NCBI RefSeq assembly: GCF_018130785.1
Contig: NZ_JAFCJT010000022.1
Location: 1 to 64,000, forward strand
Source: Bradyrhizobium liaoningense
GTDB lineage: Bacteria > Pseudomonadota > Alphaproteobacteria > Rhizobiales > Xanthobacteraceae
DNA length: 64,000 bases
Direction: 5' to 3'
Shown: in pieces, positions 16,031 to 24,560 of the stretch
How positions within the stretch are numbered: position 1 is the first letter of the stretch
Layout of the letters: the number at the start of each line of letters is the position of its first letter
Position numbers and translations under genes: made by a program
The notes under the pieces: generated by a model
Seen by the model: the letters and a program-made list of their open reading frames with translations, nothing else
What the model was told of the DNA's origin: nothing
Database searches by the model: none

Positions 16031-17563
16031 TTAATGCCCCGCCATATGCCGGCCGACCACGGTGAGATCGGCTTCGCTGGTTCGTGCTTCATACACGAAT
16101 TCGCCGTGGAACATCACCACCAGGCGATCGGAGAGTTCGAGCAACTCGTCGAGATCCTCGCTGACGAGCAACACGGCGGCGCCACGGTTGCGGGCGGCCA
16201 TGATCTCGGCGTGGATCTGCGCCACCGCCGCGAAGTCGAGGCCGAAGCAGGGATTGGCCGCGATCAGCACCTCGACGTTGCCGCCAAGCTCGCGCGCCAG
16301 CACGGCGCGCTGGACGTTGCCGCCCGACAGCGCCGCGATCGGCGTATCGGGCGTGCGGGTCTTGATCTTGTATTGGCCGATCTTCCTGTTCGCATCGTCG
16401 CGAAAGGCGCCGCGGTTGAGCCACCAGCCGAGGCTTGCGAAGGGCGCGCGGTCGAATTCGCGGAAGGCGATGTTGTCGGCGACGCTCATGCCGCCGACGC
16501 AGGCGTTCTTCAGCGGTTCCTCGGGCAGGAGCGACATCTTGTGGCGGCGCATTTCTTCGCGGCCGGCGTGATAGGGTTCGCCGGCGACGCGGACTTCCCC
16601 GCTCTCCGCCTCGCGCTGGCCGGCCAACACCTCGACCAGCTGGCGCTGGCCATTGCCGGAGACGCCGGCAATGCCGACGATCTCGCCTGCGCGGACCATG
16701 AGGGAGACATCGTGCACGGCGATGGCGCCGGCATCGTCGAGTGCACGGACTTTTTCCAGCTCAAGACGCGTCTTTCCGGCTTCGCCGGTCCGCGGCGGCT
16801 GGACCGTCAGCTCCTCGGCGCCGATCATGGTGCGCGCCATCGCGTCTGGCGTGAGCTCGGCGACCTTGCCGGCACCTGCGAGCTTGCCGCGGCGCAGGAT
16901 GGTGACGTCGTCGGCGAAAGCCATGACCTCGCGGAATTTGTGTGTGATCATCAGGATGGTCAGCTCGCCCTTGACGACCATGTCGCGGAGCATGCCGAGC
17001 ACTTCGTCGGCTTCCGCGGGCGTCAATACCGAGGTCGGCTCGTCCAGGATCAGGAAGCGGCGCTTCAGATAGAGCTGCTTGATGATTTCGCATTTTTGCC
17101 GCTCGCCGGCCGAGATGTCGGAGACCTTGGCGCCGAGCGGCACCTTGAACGGCATCCGCGCCAGAAAAGCCTCGAGCTCCTTCATCTCCTTCGGCCAATT
17201 CACCACGGCCGGCACATCGTCGCGCGCCAGCACGAGATTTTCCGCGACCGTCATGGCCGGCACCAGGGTAAAATGCTGGTAGACCATGCCGAGGCCGAGC
17301 GCGTGGGCGTCCTTCGGGTTGGAGATGGCCTGCTCGCGGCCGCCGACGATGATGTCGCCTTCGGTCGCGCGGTAGTAGCCCATGATGCATTTGACGAGCG
17401 TCGACTTGCCGGCGCCGTTTTCGCCGAGCAGCGCGTGGAACGAGCCCGGCCTGACCTTCAGCTCGACATCGTCCAGCGCCAGGAAGTCGCCGAAGCGCAT
17501 GGTCATGGCGATCGCGTCGACGCCGAAAGCGCCCGCCGGCGGAGGCGGCTCGCCGATGATCAC
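16031..17563 (-). CDS. ABC importer 2 ATPase, two nucleotide-binding domains
   Basis: This 510-residue double ATPase parallels the importer 1 protein. Domain 1 has GENGAGKST, signature ISAGERQKCEI and LILDEPTSVL. Domain 2 has a degenerate Walker A (GVSGNGQRQ), an intact LSGGNVQRA signature and LIAANPCFGLD in place of Walker B. GTG at 17563 overlaps the stop of the preceding hydrolase gene, and the first residues GEPPPPAGAF precede the conserved fold. It energises the two permeases at 18255-20295; the hydrolase gene is inserted between them and the ATPase. Confidence 0.86.
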   Translation of the reverse strand: MIIGEPPPPAGAFGVDAIAMTMRFGDFLALDDVELKVRPGSFHALLGENGAGKSTLVKCIMGYYRATEGDIIVGGREQAISNPKDAHALGLGMVYQHFTLVPAMTVAENLVLARDDVPAVVNWPKEMKELEAFLARMPFKVPLGAKVSDISAGERQKCEIIKQLYLKRRFLILDEPTSVLTPAEADEVLGMLRDMVVKGELTILMITHKFREVMAFADDVTILRRGKLAGAGKVAELTPDAMARTMIGAEELTVQPPRTGEAGKTRLELEKVRALDDAGAIAVHDVSLMVRAGEIVGIAGVSGNGQRQLVEVLAGQREAESGEVRVAGEPYHAGREEMRRHKMSLLPEEPLKNACVGGMSVADNIAFREFDRAPFASLGWWLNRGAFRDDANRKIGQYKIKTRTPDTPIAALSGGNVQRAVLARELGGNVEVLIAANPCFGLDFAAVAQIHAEIMAARNRGAAVLLVSEDLDELLELSDRLVVMFHGEFVYEARTSEADLTVVGRHMAGH

Positions 17564-18243
17564 GAAATCGCTCCGATAAAGGAGTCCGACGTCGAGACCG
17601 CGCCGAATACGCCGCCCTGCATCTTGATCATCTTCAGTGCATGCTCGTGGTTGCTCTTGTCGGTCGCGCCGCAGCAATCGTGCAGCAGGACGCATTCGAA
17701 GCCGCGATCGTTGGCCTCGCGCATCGTGGTGTGGACGCAGACGTCGGTCGTGATGCCCGTCAGCACGATGTTCTCGATGCCGCGCACGCGCAGGATCAGT
17801 TCGAGATCGGTGGCGCAGAACGAGCCCTTGCCGGGCTTGTCGATGATCGGCTCGCCCGGCAACGGGGCCAACTCCGGGATGATGTCCCAGCCCGGCTCGC
17901 CGCGCACCAGGATGCGGCCGCAGGGGCCGGGATCGCCGATGCCGGCACCGATCTGCCGCGAGCGCCACTGCTTGTTGGCGGGAAGATCGGAGAGATCGGG
18001 GCGGTGGCCCTCGCGGGTATGAATGATGTGAAAGCCTTGGGCGCGCATCGCCGCGAGCAGCCTCTTGATCGGCTCGATCGGCGCCCGTGTCAGCGAAAGG
18101 TCATAGCCCATCTTGTCGACATAGCCGCCGACGCCGCAGAAATCGGTCTGCATGTCGATGATGATGAGCGCGGTGTTTTCGGGGCGGAGATCGCCATTGT
18201 AGGGCCAGGCGTAGGGCTCGGACTTGATGGTGCGCTCGGACAT
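17560..18243 (-). CDS. biuH: Biuret hydrolase-like cysteine hydrolase
   Basis: This 227-residue isochorismatase-fold hydrolase has an intact Asp-Lys-Cys triad: D30 in IIIDMQTDFCG, K136 in IIDKPGKGSFC and C169 in GITTDVCVHTTM. The cis-peptide GITTDV motif is also present. From memory it closely resembles rhizobial biuret amidohydrolase BiuH along its whole length (YAWPYNGDLRPENTALI, HIIHTREGHRPDLSDLPANK). BiuH converts biuret to allophanate and ammonia. Here it sits inside a purine-type importer operon, so a ureide amide could also be the natural substrate. No allophanate hydrolase is in the window. Confidence 0.8.
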   Translation of the reverse strand: MSERTIKSEPYAWPYNGDLRPENTALIIIDMQTDFCGVGGYVDKMGYDLSLTRAPIEPIKRLLAAMRAQGFHIIHTREGHRPDLSDLPANKQWRSRQIGAGIGDPGPCGRILVRGEPGWDIIPELAPLPGEPIIDKPGKGSFCATDLELILRVRGIENIVLTGITTDVCVHTTMREANDRGFECVLLHDCCGATDKSNHEHALKMIKMQGGVFGAVSTSDSFIGAIS

Positions 18244-18254
18244 GATTTCGCTCT

Positions 18255-19181
18255 CTAGCGGGTGATCGACAATTCGGCCGGGGCTCCGGTCAGCGTGCGT
18301 TTCGGCGAGCAGGTGATGATCATGATCGCCAGCGTCAGGATGTAGGGGGCGGCGTTGAAGAGGTGATAGCCGGAGGTGACGCCGACAGATTGCAGTGCAG
18401 GGCCCAAAGCCGCGGCACCGCCGAAGGCGAGCGAGGCCCACAGGCAGAGCAGCGGATCCCAGCGCGCGAAGATCACGAGGGCCACGGCCGTGATGCCCTG
18501 GCCGGAGGACAGGCCCTCGTTCCAGCTTCCTGGATAGAACAACGACAGGAACGAGCCACCGATGCCGGCGAGGAAACCGCCGACCATGGTTGCGCGCAGA
18601 CGGATCAGCAGCACGGAATGGCCCATGGCGCGCGCGGCGTCCGAGCTCTCGCCGGCAGTGCGGATGAGAAGGCCCCAGCGCGTGGTGCGGAACGCCCAGT
18701 AGAGGATTGGCGCGAGCGCGACGCCGATCAGGAAGAGCACGTTGACCCGCAACGCGGCGCGCACCTGCGGAACGTCGCTCCACCAACCGAAATCGATCGC
18801 GGGCAGCCGCGGCGCGGTCGGCTCGATCAGCGGCTTGCCGAGATAGAATGCGAGCCCGGTGCCGAACAGCATCAGCGCGATGCCGACCGCGATATCATTG
18901 ACGCGCGGCAGCGAGCAGATGCCGGCATGCAATGCACCCAGCAGTGCACCTGTGATGCCGGCGGCGAGCACGCCAAGCCAGGGCGAGCCGGTAAGGTAGG
19001 AGATGCCGTAGGCGCTCATCGCGCCCATCACCAGCGTGCCTTCGAGGCCGAGATTGATGCGGCCGGAGCGTTCGGTGATGCATTCCCCGAGGCTCACGAA
19101 CAGGAACGGCGTCGAGACGCGAATGGCGCCGCCAAGCACGGCGAGCGGGACGGTCCACAGTCCGATCGATCCGTCTGCCAT
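18255..19181 (-). CDS. ABC importer 2 permease, second subunit
   Basis: This 308-residue permease has the family's ITERSGRINLGLEGTLVMGAM segment and about nine membrane spans, with the loop GESSDAARAMGHSVLLIRLR contacting the ATPase. Its gene begins one base after the stop of the first permease and ends 11 bases before biuH. It is homologous to the importer 1 permease at 10128-11045, suggesting the two transport systems arose by duplication or separate recruitment of the same type. Confidence 0.85.
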   Translation of the reverse strand: MADGSIGLWTVPLAVLGGAIRVSTPFLFVSLGECITERSGRINLGLEGTLVMGAMSAYGISYLTGSPWLGVLAAGITGALLGALHAGICSLPRVNDIAVGIALMLFGTGLAFYLGKPLIEPTAPRLPAIDFGWWSDVPQVRAALRVNVLFLIGVALAPILYWAFRTTRWGLLIRTAGESSDAARAMGHSVLLIRLRATMVGGFLAGIGGSFLSLFYPGSWNEGLSSGQGITAVALVIFARWDPLLCLWASLAFGGAAALGPALQSVGVTSGYHLFNAAPYILTLAIMIITCSPKRTLTGAPAELSITR

Positions 19182-19182
19182 C

Positions 19183-20295
19183 TCAGGATCTTCCCTTCAA
19201 AAATCCGATGCGGCCGTAGAGCGCATCGCTGGCCAGCACGAAGACGAAGATGATGCCCTGGAGCACCAGGACGGATGCATCCGGCAATCCAAGGCGGCGC
19301 TGGAGCAGGCCGCCGCTGGCGCTGATGCCGCCGAGCAGGATCGCGACGGGAATGATCGCCAGCGGATTCTGCCGGGCGAGGAAGGCAACGAGAATGCCGG
19401 TGAAGCCGTAGCCCGCCGCAAGGTTGGCATTGGTGCGTCCCTGCACGGCGGCAACCTCGACCATGCCGGCAAGACCCGCGGCGCCGCCAGCGAGGAAGCA
19501 GATGGCCAGGATCAGCTTGCTGACGTTGAGACCGACGATCTTCGCAGCGCGGATGTTGCCGCCGGCGACCCGTGCAGCGAAGCCGAACACGGTGCGATAG
19601 ATCAGGATGTAGGCGGCGATCGCGGCGATCAGTCCGAAGACGAGGCCCCAATGCACGTCGGTGCCTGGGATGGTGCCGATCATGTTGGCGGCGCCGATCT
19701 CGCGCGTGGATGGCTTGTTGAGGCTGGCGGGATCGCGCATCACGCCTTCGACGAGATGATTGAGGATGGCAAGCGCGATGTAGACGAGCAGCAAGCTCGA
19801 GATGGTCTCGTTGACGCCGCGATACTGGCGCAGCGCGCCCGACAACATGATCCACAAGCCACCGCCGATCACGCCGGCGATGACCATGGCAATCTGCACG
19901 ACGAGCGGCGGCATGCCCTGAAGCGCCAGCGCGGCGCTGGTCGCCGACAGCGCGCCGATCACGAGCGCGCCTTCGCCGCCGATGATGACCATGCCGAGCT
20001 GCGCGGGCAGAGCCGTGCAGAGTGCGGTGAGGATCAGGGGGGCAGCACGCGTCAACGTGTTCTGCCAGGAGAACCAGGTGCCGAAGGCGCCGTAATACAT
20101 ATAAAAGTAGAGATCGAGCGGGTTCTTGCCGAACATCGCGACGAAGATGCCGAAGGCCACGAGCGCGCCGGCCAGCGCCGCGCCCGGAATCAGGATGTAT
20201 TCGATCGTTGCGCCGTGGCGCTGGAGAAAGCCGGGCTCGGCGGCCGGGGCAATTGTCCCGACCGCTTCAGTGGAATCCGCGGCTTCCGTGGTCAC
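19183..20295 (-). CDS. ABC importer 2 permease, first subunit
   Basis: This 370-residue permease has an N-terminal cytoplasmic tail of about 30 residues, then a long first membrane segment (IEYILIPGAALAGALVAFG) and the conserved LPAQLGMVIIGGEGALVIGA. It overlaps the binding-protein gene by four bases (ATGA). With the adjacent shorter permease it forms the membrane channel of importer 2. Confidence 0.85.
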   Translation of the reverse strand: MTTEAADSTEAVGTIAPAAEPGFLQRHGATIEYILIPGAALAGALVAFGIFVAMFGKNPLDLYFYMYYGAFGTWFSWQNTLTRAAPLILTALCTALPAQLGMVIIGGEGALVIGALSATSAALALQGMPPLVVQIAMVIAGVIGGGLWIMLSGALRQYRGVNETISSLLLVYIALAILNHLVEGVMRDPASLNKPSTREIGAANMIGTIPGTDVHWGLVFGLIAAIAAYILIYRTVFGFAARVAGGNIRAAKIVGLNVSKLILAICFLAGGAAGLAGMVEVAAVQGRTNANLAAGYGFTGILVAFLARQNPLAIIPVAILLGGISASGGLLQRRLGLPDASVLVLQGIIFVFVLASDALYGRIGFLKGRS

Positions 20296-21404
20296 GAAGT
20301 CGCTCCGATTACGCCTTCGACGAGATAGTCCATCTTCTCGAGTTCAGGATCCTTCTGACCGCGGTCGGTGCCGGCTGCGATCACCGTCTTGCCCTTGTTA
20401 TCGACCTGCCCGCCCCTGAAGATGGCGTAGCCCTCGGCCGACAGGAATTTGGCCTTGACCTCGTCGGCGTGCTTGCGCGCCTCGGCCGAAACCGCCTCTC
20501 CATAGGGCGAGGTCTTGACGATCTCCTCCTTGAGGCCGCCGCGATAGAAATTCGGGATGCTTTCGCCGGCCGCGATCATCTTGACGAACTTCGGATAGAG
20601 CGCTTCCCAGTTCCACTCGGCGCCGGTGAGATAGGCCTTCGGCGCGAGCGGCGACTGGTTGGTGTGATAGCCGCAGACGAAGGCGCCGCGGCGTGCGGCG
20701 TTCTCGACCATGGTCTTGGGGCCGTCGACGTGGCAGGTGAGCACGTCGACGCCCTGGTCGATCAGGCTGTTGGTGGCTTCGGCCTCCTTGACCGGCATCG
20801 ACCAGTCGCCGGTGAAGATCACCTGCGTGGTGGCCTTGGGATTGGCGAGCCTGGCGCCGAGGGCAAAGGCGTTGATGTTGCGCAGCACCTGCGGGATCGG
20901 CTTCGCCGCAACGAAACCGAGCTTGCCGGTCTTCGAGGTGTAGCCGGCAACGATGCCCGAGATGTACTGGGCTTCGTCGATATAGCCGAAATAGCTGCCG
21001 GCGTTCTTCGGATCCTTGTCGCTCCAGAGGCCGCCGCAGTGCTCGAAGCGCAGCTTCGGGAACTTGTTGGCCATCTTGATCATGTGCGGGTTGTAGTAGC
21101 CGAACGAGGTCGGGAAGAGCAGGGTGGCGCCGTCGAGATTGATCATGGACTCGATCGTCTTCTCGACCGCGTCAGTCTCCGGCACCTTCTCTTCCTCAAC
21201 GACCTTCAGGCCGGGAATCTTCTTCAGCGCCGCCGCGCCTTGTGCATGCGCCTGGTTGTAGCCGTAGTCATCGCGCGAGCCGACATAGATGAAGCCGATG
21301 GTGGTCTCGGCCGCGAAGGCCGGGCGGAGGCCCGCTGCCGCACCGAGGGTGAGGGCCGCGCCGCCCTGCAACAAATGACGTCGTGAAATCCTGCCAAAAT
21401 CCAT
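20292..21404 (-). CDS. BMP-family ABC substrate-binding protein (importer 2)
   Basis: This 370-residue periplasmic binding protein belongs to the BMP family (FIYVGSRDDYGYNQAH, IINLDGATLLFPTSFGYYN-like core, GYIDEAQYISGIVAG). The N-terminus SRRHLLQGGAALTLGAAAG carries a twin-arginine-like motif, so export may use Tat rather than Sec, unlike importer 1. ATG 21404 has GGGGAG nine bases upstream. It is the first gene of the operon ending with the nucleoside deaminase, with a sigma-54-type promoter 77 bases upstream. Confidence 0.87.
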   Translation of the reverse strand: MDFGRISRRHLLQGGAALTLGAAAGLRPAFAAETTIGFIYVGSRDDYGYNQAHAQGAAALKKIPGLKVVEEEKVPETDAVEKTIESMINLDGATLLFPTSFGYYNPHMIKMANKFPKLRFEHCGGLWSDKDPKNAGSYFGYIDEAQYISGIVAGYTSKTGKLGFVAAKPIPQVLRNINAFALGARLANPKATTQVIFTGDWSMPVKEAEATNSLIDQGVDVLTCHVDGPKTMVENAARRGAFVCGYHTNQSPLAPKAYLTGAEWNWEALYPKFVKMIAAGESIPNFYRGGLKEEIVKTSPYGEAVSAEARKHADEVKAKFLSAEGYAIFRGGQVDNKGKTVIAAGTDRGQKDPELEKMDYLVEGVIGATS

Positions 21405-21480
21405 TGCTTGCTCCCCTTGGCGGATGCACCGCCCCAATCTCGCGGCTGCGCCGGCTTGGCGAAGCCTCGGATGAGTTGTC

Positions 21481-21495
21481 GCAAGCTTTGTGCCA
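21481..21495 (-). promoter_or_regulatory. Sigma-54 promoter for importer 2 / biuH operon
   Basis: On the minus strand the sequence TGGCACAAAGCTTGC matches TGGCAC-N5-TTGC exactly, including the GG and GC ten bases apart. It lies about 77 bases upstream of the binding-protein ATG at 21404. RpoN dependence implies an enhancer-binding activator such as NtrC, fitting nitrogen scavenging from purines or biuret. Confidence 0.7.
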
Positions 21496-21512
21496 GAGGT
21501 CAGGATGCAGTC

Positions 21513-21535
21513 ATTTCAAAATAAGCGTTTGAAAT
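21513..21535. promoter_or_regulatory. Inverted repeat upstream of the sigma-54 element
   Basis: ATTTCAAA (21513-21520) and TTTGAAAT (21528-21535) form perfect 8-base arms around ATAAGCG. The site is 18 bases upstream of the -24 box, in an AT-rich stretch between the divergent importer 2 and allantoate amidohydrolase genes. It is a candidate operator for an unidentified regulator. Confidence 0.45.
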
Positions 21536-21605
21536 ATATGGAATTTATATCGCGCGAGGATCCTGACGAGAAAATCGGCAGATCAATTTATAGGCAATTA
21601 CTCAT

Positions 21606-21619
21606 AATTGTATGCAATT
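21606..21619. promoter_or_regulatory. GntR-like inverted repeat
   Basis: AATTG-TATG-CAATT is a perfect inverted repeat whose core TTGTATGCAA resembles operators of FCD-type GntR regulators. It lies in the same divergent region, about 190 bases upstream of the amidohydrolase start. No GntR gene is present in the window. Confidence 0.4.
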
Positions 21620-21811
21620 GAGTTAAGCAGCATTAACCCGCCTCGGGCGTGTGTATGACCGGCGTCGGATGGTCTGCCCCTACGACGCATTCATGCTAAC
21701 CACGCGCAGATTGGGCGGCGTCGGTGGCATGACTTTGCTGGCACCGAACTTGTATCGATTGTGCCCGGACCGCCGCCGCTGTGGTCCCTAGCAGATGGAA
21801 AGCTCGCCGAG

Positions 21812-23071
21812 ATGGGTGCTGGTAACGCCGTTCACGATGCATCGCTCGGCAAGGAGATCGTTCGCCGCATCGACGAGCTCGGTGCGATCTCGGAAGAAGG
21901 CGACAAGCTCACCCGCATCTATCTCACCAACGAGCTGCGCAAGGCCGCTGACCTCATCCTGAGCTGGATGCGCGAAGCCGGCATGAGCGCGCATTTCGAT
22001 GCGATCGGCAATGTCTGCGGGCGCTATGAAGGGGAGCGGCCGAGTGCGCCCTGCCTGATGCTCGGCTCGCACTACGACACCGTGCGCGATGCCGGCAAAT
22101 GGGACGGGCCGCTGGGCGTGATCACCGCAATTGCCTGCGTCGCGGATCTCAACCGCCGCGGCAAGCGCCTGCCGTTCGCGATCGAGGTGATCGGCTTTGC
22201 CGATGAAGAGGGGGTGCGTTTCGCCTCGACGCTGCTCGGAAGCCGTGCGGTGGCCGGCACCTTCGACGAGAGCGTCCTGAACACGCGCGACCACGACGGC
22301 GTGTCGATGCGCGATGCGCTCGTCGCGTTCGGCCTTGACCCCGATCATATCGGCGCGGCCGCGCGGGCGCGGCGCGAACTGCTCGCCTATCTCGAATTGC
22401 ACATCGAACAGGGCCCGGTGCTGGAAGCACAGAACCTGCCCGTCGGTGTCGTCACTGCGATTGCGGGCGCGACACGGCTCGCTGCGCGGCTGACCGGCAT
22501 GGCCGGTCACGCCGGCACAGTGCCGATGGCGCTACGCCGTGATGCGCTCGCCGGCGCGGCCGAATGCATCGGCGCGATCGAGCGGTTTTGCCGCACCGAC
22601 GAGGGCGGGCTGGTCGGCACCGTCGGCTATATCCAGGCGCGGCCCGGCGCGACCAATGTTATTCCGGGCGAAGTGTCGTTCACCATCGACATGCGGGCAC
22701 CGACCGACATGCATCGAAAGCGCGCGGTCGCCGATGTCGTCCGGCAGATCGAGACCATCGCCAAGCGCCGGCAATTGGCGCTTCAGCTCGACGTCACCCA
22801 CGAGAACCGCACCGCGCCCTGCGCGCCCTGGCTGAAGGAGCAGGTCGCACAGGCGATCGCTGCCGAAGGCTCGTCAGTGTTCGAGCTGCCGAGCGGGGCA
22901 GGGCATGACGGCATGGCGATGATCGACATCGCCGATGTCGGCATGATCTTCGTCCGCTGCCGCGGCGGCATCAGCCATCATCCGGACGAGCATGTCGAGC
23001 TCGCAGACGCCGACGCCGGTGCGCGGGTGCTGCTGCGGGTGATCGAGAATTTCAAGCCGCGGGCGGCCTAG
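21812..23071 (+). CDS. allC: Allantoate amidohydrolase (M20 family)
   Basis: This 419-residue M20-family amidohydrolase should release ammonia and CO2 from allantoate to give ureidoglycine or ureidoglycolate. The dinuclear metal ligands are visible in GSHYDTVRDAGKWDG, ADEEGVRF, LELHIEQGP and the C-terminal ISHHPDEHV. The dimerisation domain holds TGMAGHAGTVPM, with GAGHDGMAM near the end. ATG 21812 is chosen with GGAAAG nine bases upstream; an in-frame GTG at 21761 would add 17 residues. Related N-carbamoyl-amino-acid hydrolases share these motifs, but the purine context favours allantoate. A near-consensus sigma-54 element lies at 21739-21753 (TTGT instead of TTGC). Confidence 0.82.
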   Translation: MGAGNAVHDASLGKEIVRRIDELGAISEEGDKLTRIYLTNELRKAADLILSWMREAGMSAHFDAIGNVCGRYEGERPSAPCLMLGSHYDTVRDAGKWDGPLGVITAIACVADLNRRGKRLPFAIEVIGFADEEGVRFASTLLGSRAVAGTFDESVLNTRDHDGVSMRDALVAFGLDPDHIGAAARARRELLAYLELHIEQGPVLEAQNLPVGVVTAIAGATRLAARLTGMAGHAGTVPMALRRDALAGAAECIGAIERFCRTDEGGLVGTVGYIQARPGATNVIPGEVSFTIDMRAPTDMHRKRAVADVVRQIETIAKRRQLALQLDVTHENRTAPCAPWLKEQVAQAIAAEGSSVFELPSGAGHDGMAMIDIADVGMIFVRCRGGISHHPDEHVELADADAGARVLLRVIENFKPRAA

Positions 23072-23119
23072 GCGAGCGTCACGAACCCGCAAGTCACCGG
23101 GTAGAGATACGAATCAGTC

Positions 23120-24550
23120 ATGTTCAAAATGGTGGCCGCCATCACGGGGTCACGAGACATCAGCCGATTGACGGACATGAACAGCGACATCTCTTTTCCA
23201 TCACAGCGTGAGAACCGGTTCTACCAGGGGATGGCTGCGACCTTCGTCGCCAACGCGCTTCAGGCGGTCAATTTTCTCGGTGATCGCTTCCTGAGACAAT
23301 CGCATCATGCGTTGTCGGACATCGAGGATCTCTACCGGTACTCGATGGACAGTGCCTTTTCGGTGACCGAGGCCTTCCTCGTCACGGGAGCGCCGCACGC
23401 CTCCGCCTATTACCCGCGCGACTTCGCCTGGTTTTACCCCGATGTTCTGGACCCTGAGACCATCATGGATGCGCAGGACGCGGTCCGCCGGGCGCGCCTG
23501 CTCGAAAAGAGCGTTCGTCTGCTGCTGGAGGCGGTTCGCGCCGACGTGGTCACGACGACCATCGTTCCTGCGGGACGCGGGCGGTACCTCGGCGTGAATT
23601 ATTTCTCGCGGCCCTCTGACACGCTGCTCGGCATTCTCGCCGGTCTCCAGCAGATGATAGGTGCCGACGAGAGAGCGTCTTCCTATCTGGCGATGTCGCA
23701 ATGCGCACATGCCGGCCGCCTGCTGCTGGCCGAATATGGCGTCGACCTGAAGCGCGCGATCCTTCAGCTCGCGAGTGAGCTTGAGCCGTTCGACGCTGAC
23801 GGTACCAGGTATTTGCTGTGCGATGCCGGCGGACCTCGATCTGCGGCAACGGATACGCGGGCCGAGCGCAGGCGCTTCGTCACCAACGCCTGCGTCTACA
23901 CGACGTTCGTGTGGGGCATGCAGCTCGGGATCGTCGGCGAGAACGAACTGAAACGGCTGCTCGGCCGCGACCTTGCACAGTACAAGCGAGATCTGCTCCG
24001 TTTGTTCGGCAAGGACGGCTATATCAGGCATTCGCTTGACGGCCCGGCGGGCTCGCCGGTGTCCTTGGTGGCCCTGGATTTCGTCAGCGTGCACCGCGGA
24101 TTCTGGGACCTGAATGATGCCAGCGAGCGCGCGCTGTTTGCGACGACAGCCGATCTGATCATCGCCGAACCGCGCTTTCGCATACCCAGCACGTTCCACT
24201 TCCTGGTCTCCGCGGACAATCCGCGGAACAAGATGATCCACAAGATCGCGGCGCCAGCCTACCAGGGACGTTCCTCCTGGCCGACATTCAACGTCGAGTT
24301 CGCGGATCGCATGCTGGACTATGATGAATTCTCTGGGAGCGACACCTACCGCGCCTGCGCCCAGGGAATATTGAAGGACATTCGGACCGCGACCGAGGTT
24401 CACGGCGGCTATCAGGAACTGATCTCGGAACAGGGTCTTAAATATCGCACTTGGGCCTATAAGGGCGCCGTGGCGCACTCCTGGTTTCCGCGCTTCCTGT
24501 CGGTCTGGAGGAGGGCGTTTGGAACGCCGCTCCTCCAGTGGGATGACTGA
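23120..24550 (+). CDS. Hypothetical protein, possible (alpha/alpha)6 barrel
   Basis: This 476-residue protein is soluble, with no signal peptide or membrane segment. I do not recognise a family. The segments YYPRDFAWFYPDVLDPETI near 95-115, PAGRGRYLGVNYFSRPSDT and HGGYQELISEQGLKYRTWAYKG near the C-terminus, rich in aromatic and acidic residues, recall six-hairpin glycosidase-type folds. That is an impression only. ATG 23120 is taken; ATG 23177 (MNSDISFPS) is an alternative. It follows allantoate amidohydrolase by 48 bases on the same strand and converges with dctA, so it may be in the amidohydrolase transcript. Confidence 0.65.
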   Translation: MFKMVAAITGSRDISRLTDMNSDISFPSQRENRFYQGMAATFVANALQAVNFLGDRFLRQSHHALSDIEDLYRYSMDSAFSVTEAFLVTGAPHASAYYPRDFAWFYPDVLDPETIMDAQDAVRRARLLEKSVRLLLEAVRADVVTTTIVPAGRGRYLGVNYFSRPSDTLLGILAGLQQMIGADERASSYLAMSQCAHAGRLLLAEYGVDLKRAILQLASELEPFDADGTRYLLCDAGGPRSAATDTRAERRRFVTNACVYTTFVWGMQLGIVGENELKRLLGRDLAQYKRDLLRLFGKDGYIRHSLDGPAGSPVSLVALDFVSVHRGFWDLNDASERALFATTADLIIAEPRFRIPSTFHFLVSADNPRNKMIHKIAAPAYQGRSSWPTFNVEFADRMLDYDEFSGSDTYRACAQGILKDIRTATEVHGGYQELISEQGLKYRTWAYKGAVAHSWFPRFLSVWRRAFGTPLLQWDD

Positions 24551-24560
24551 TCCGCGGGCG

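Noticed and set aside
21725..21753. Sigma-54-like sequences before allantoate amidohydrolase
   Set aside because: TGGCATGACTTTGCT has only nine bases between GG and GC. TGGCACCGAACTTGT has the right spacing but GT instead of GC at -12, so it was noted in the gene entry only.
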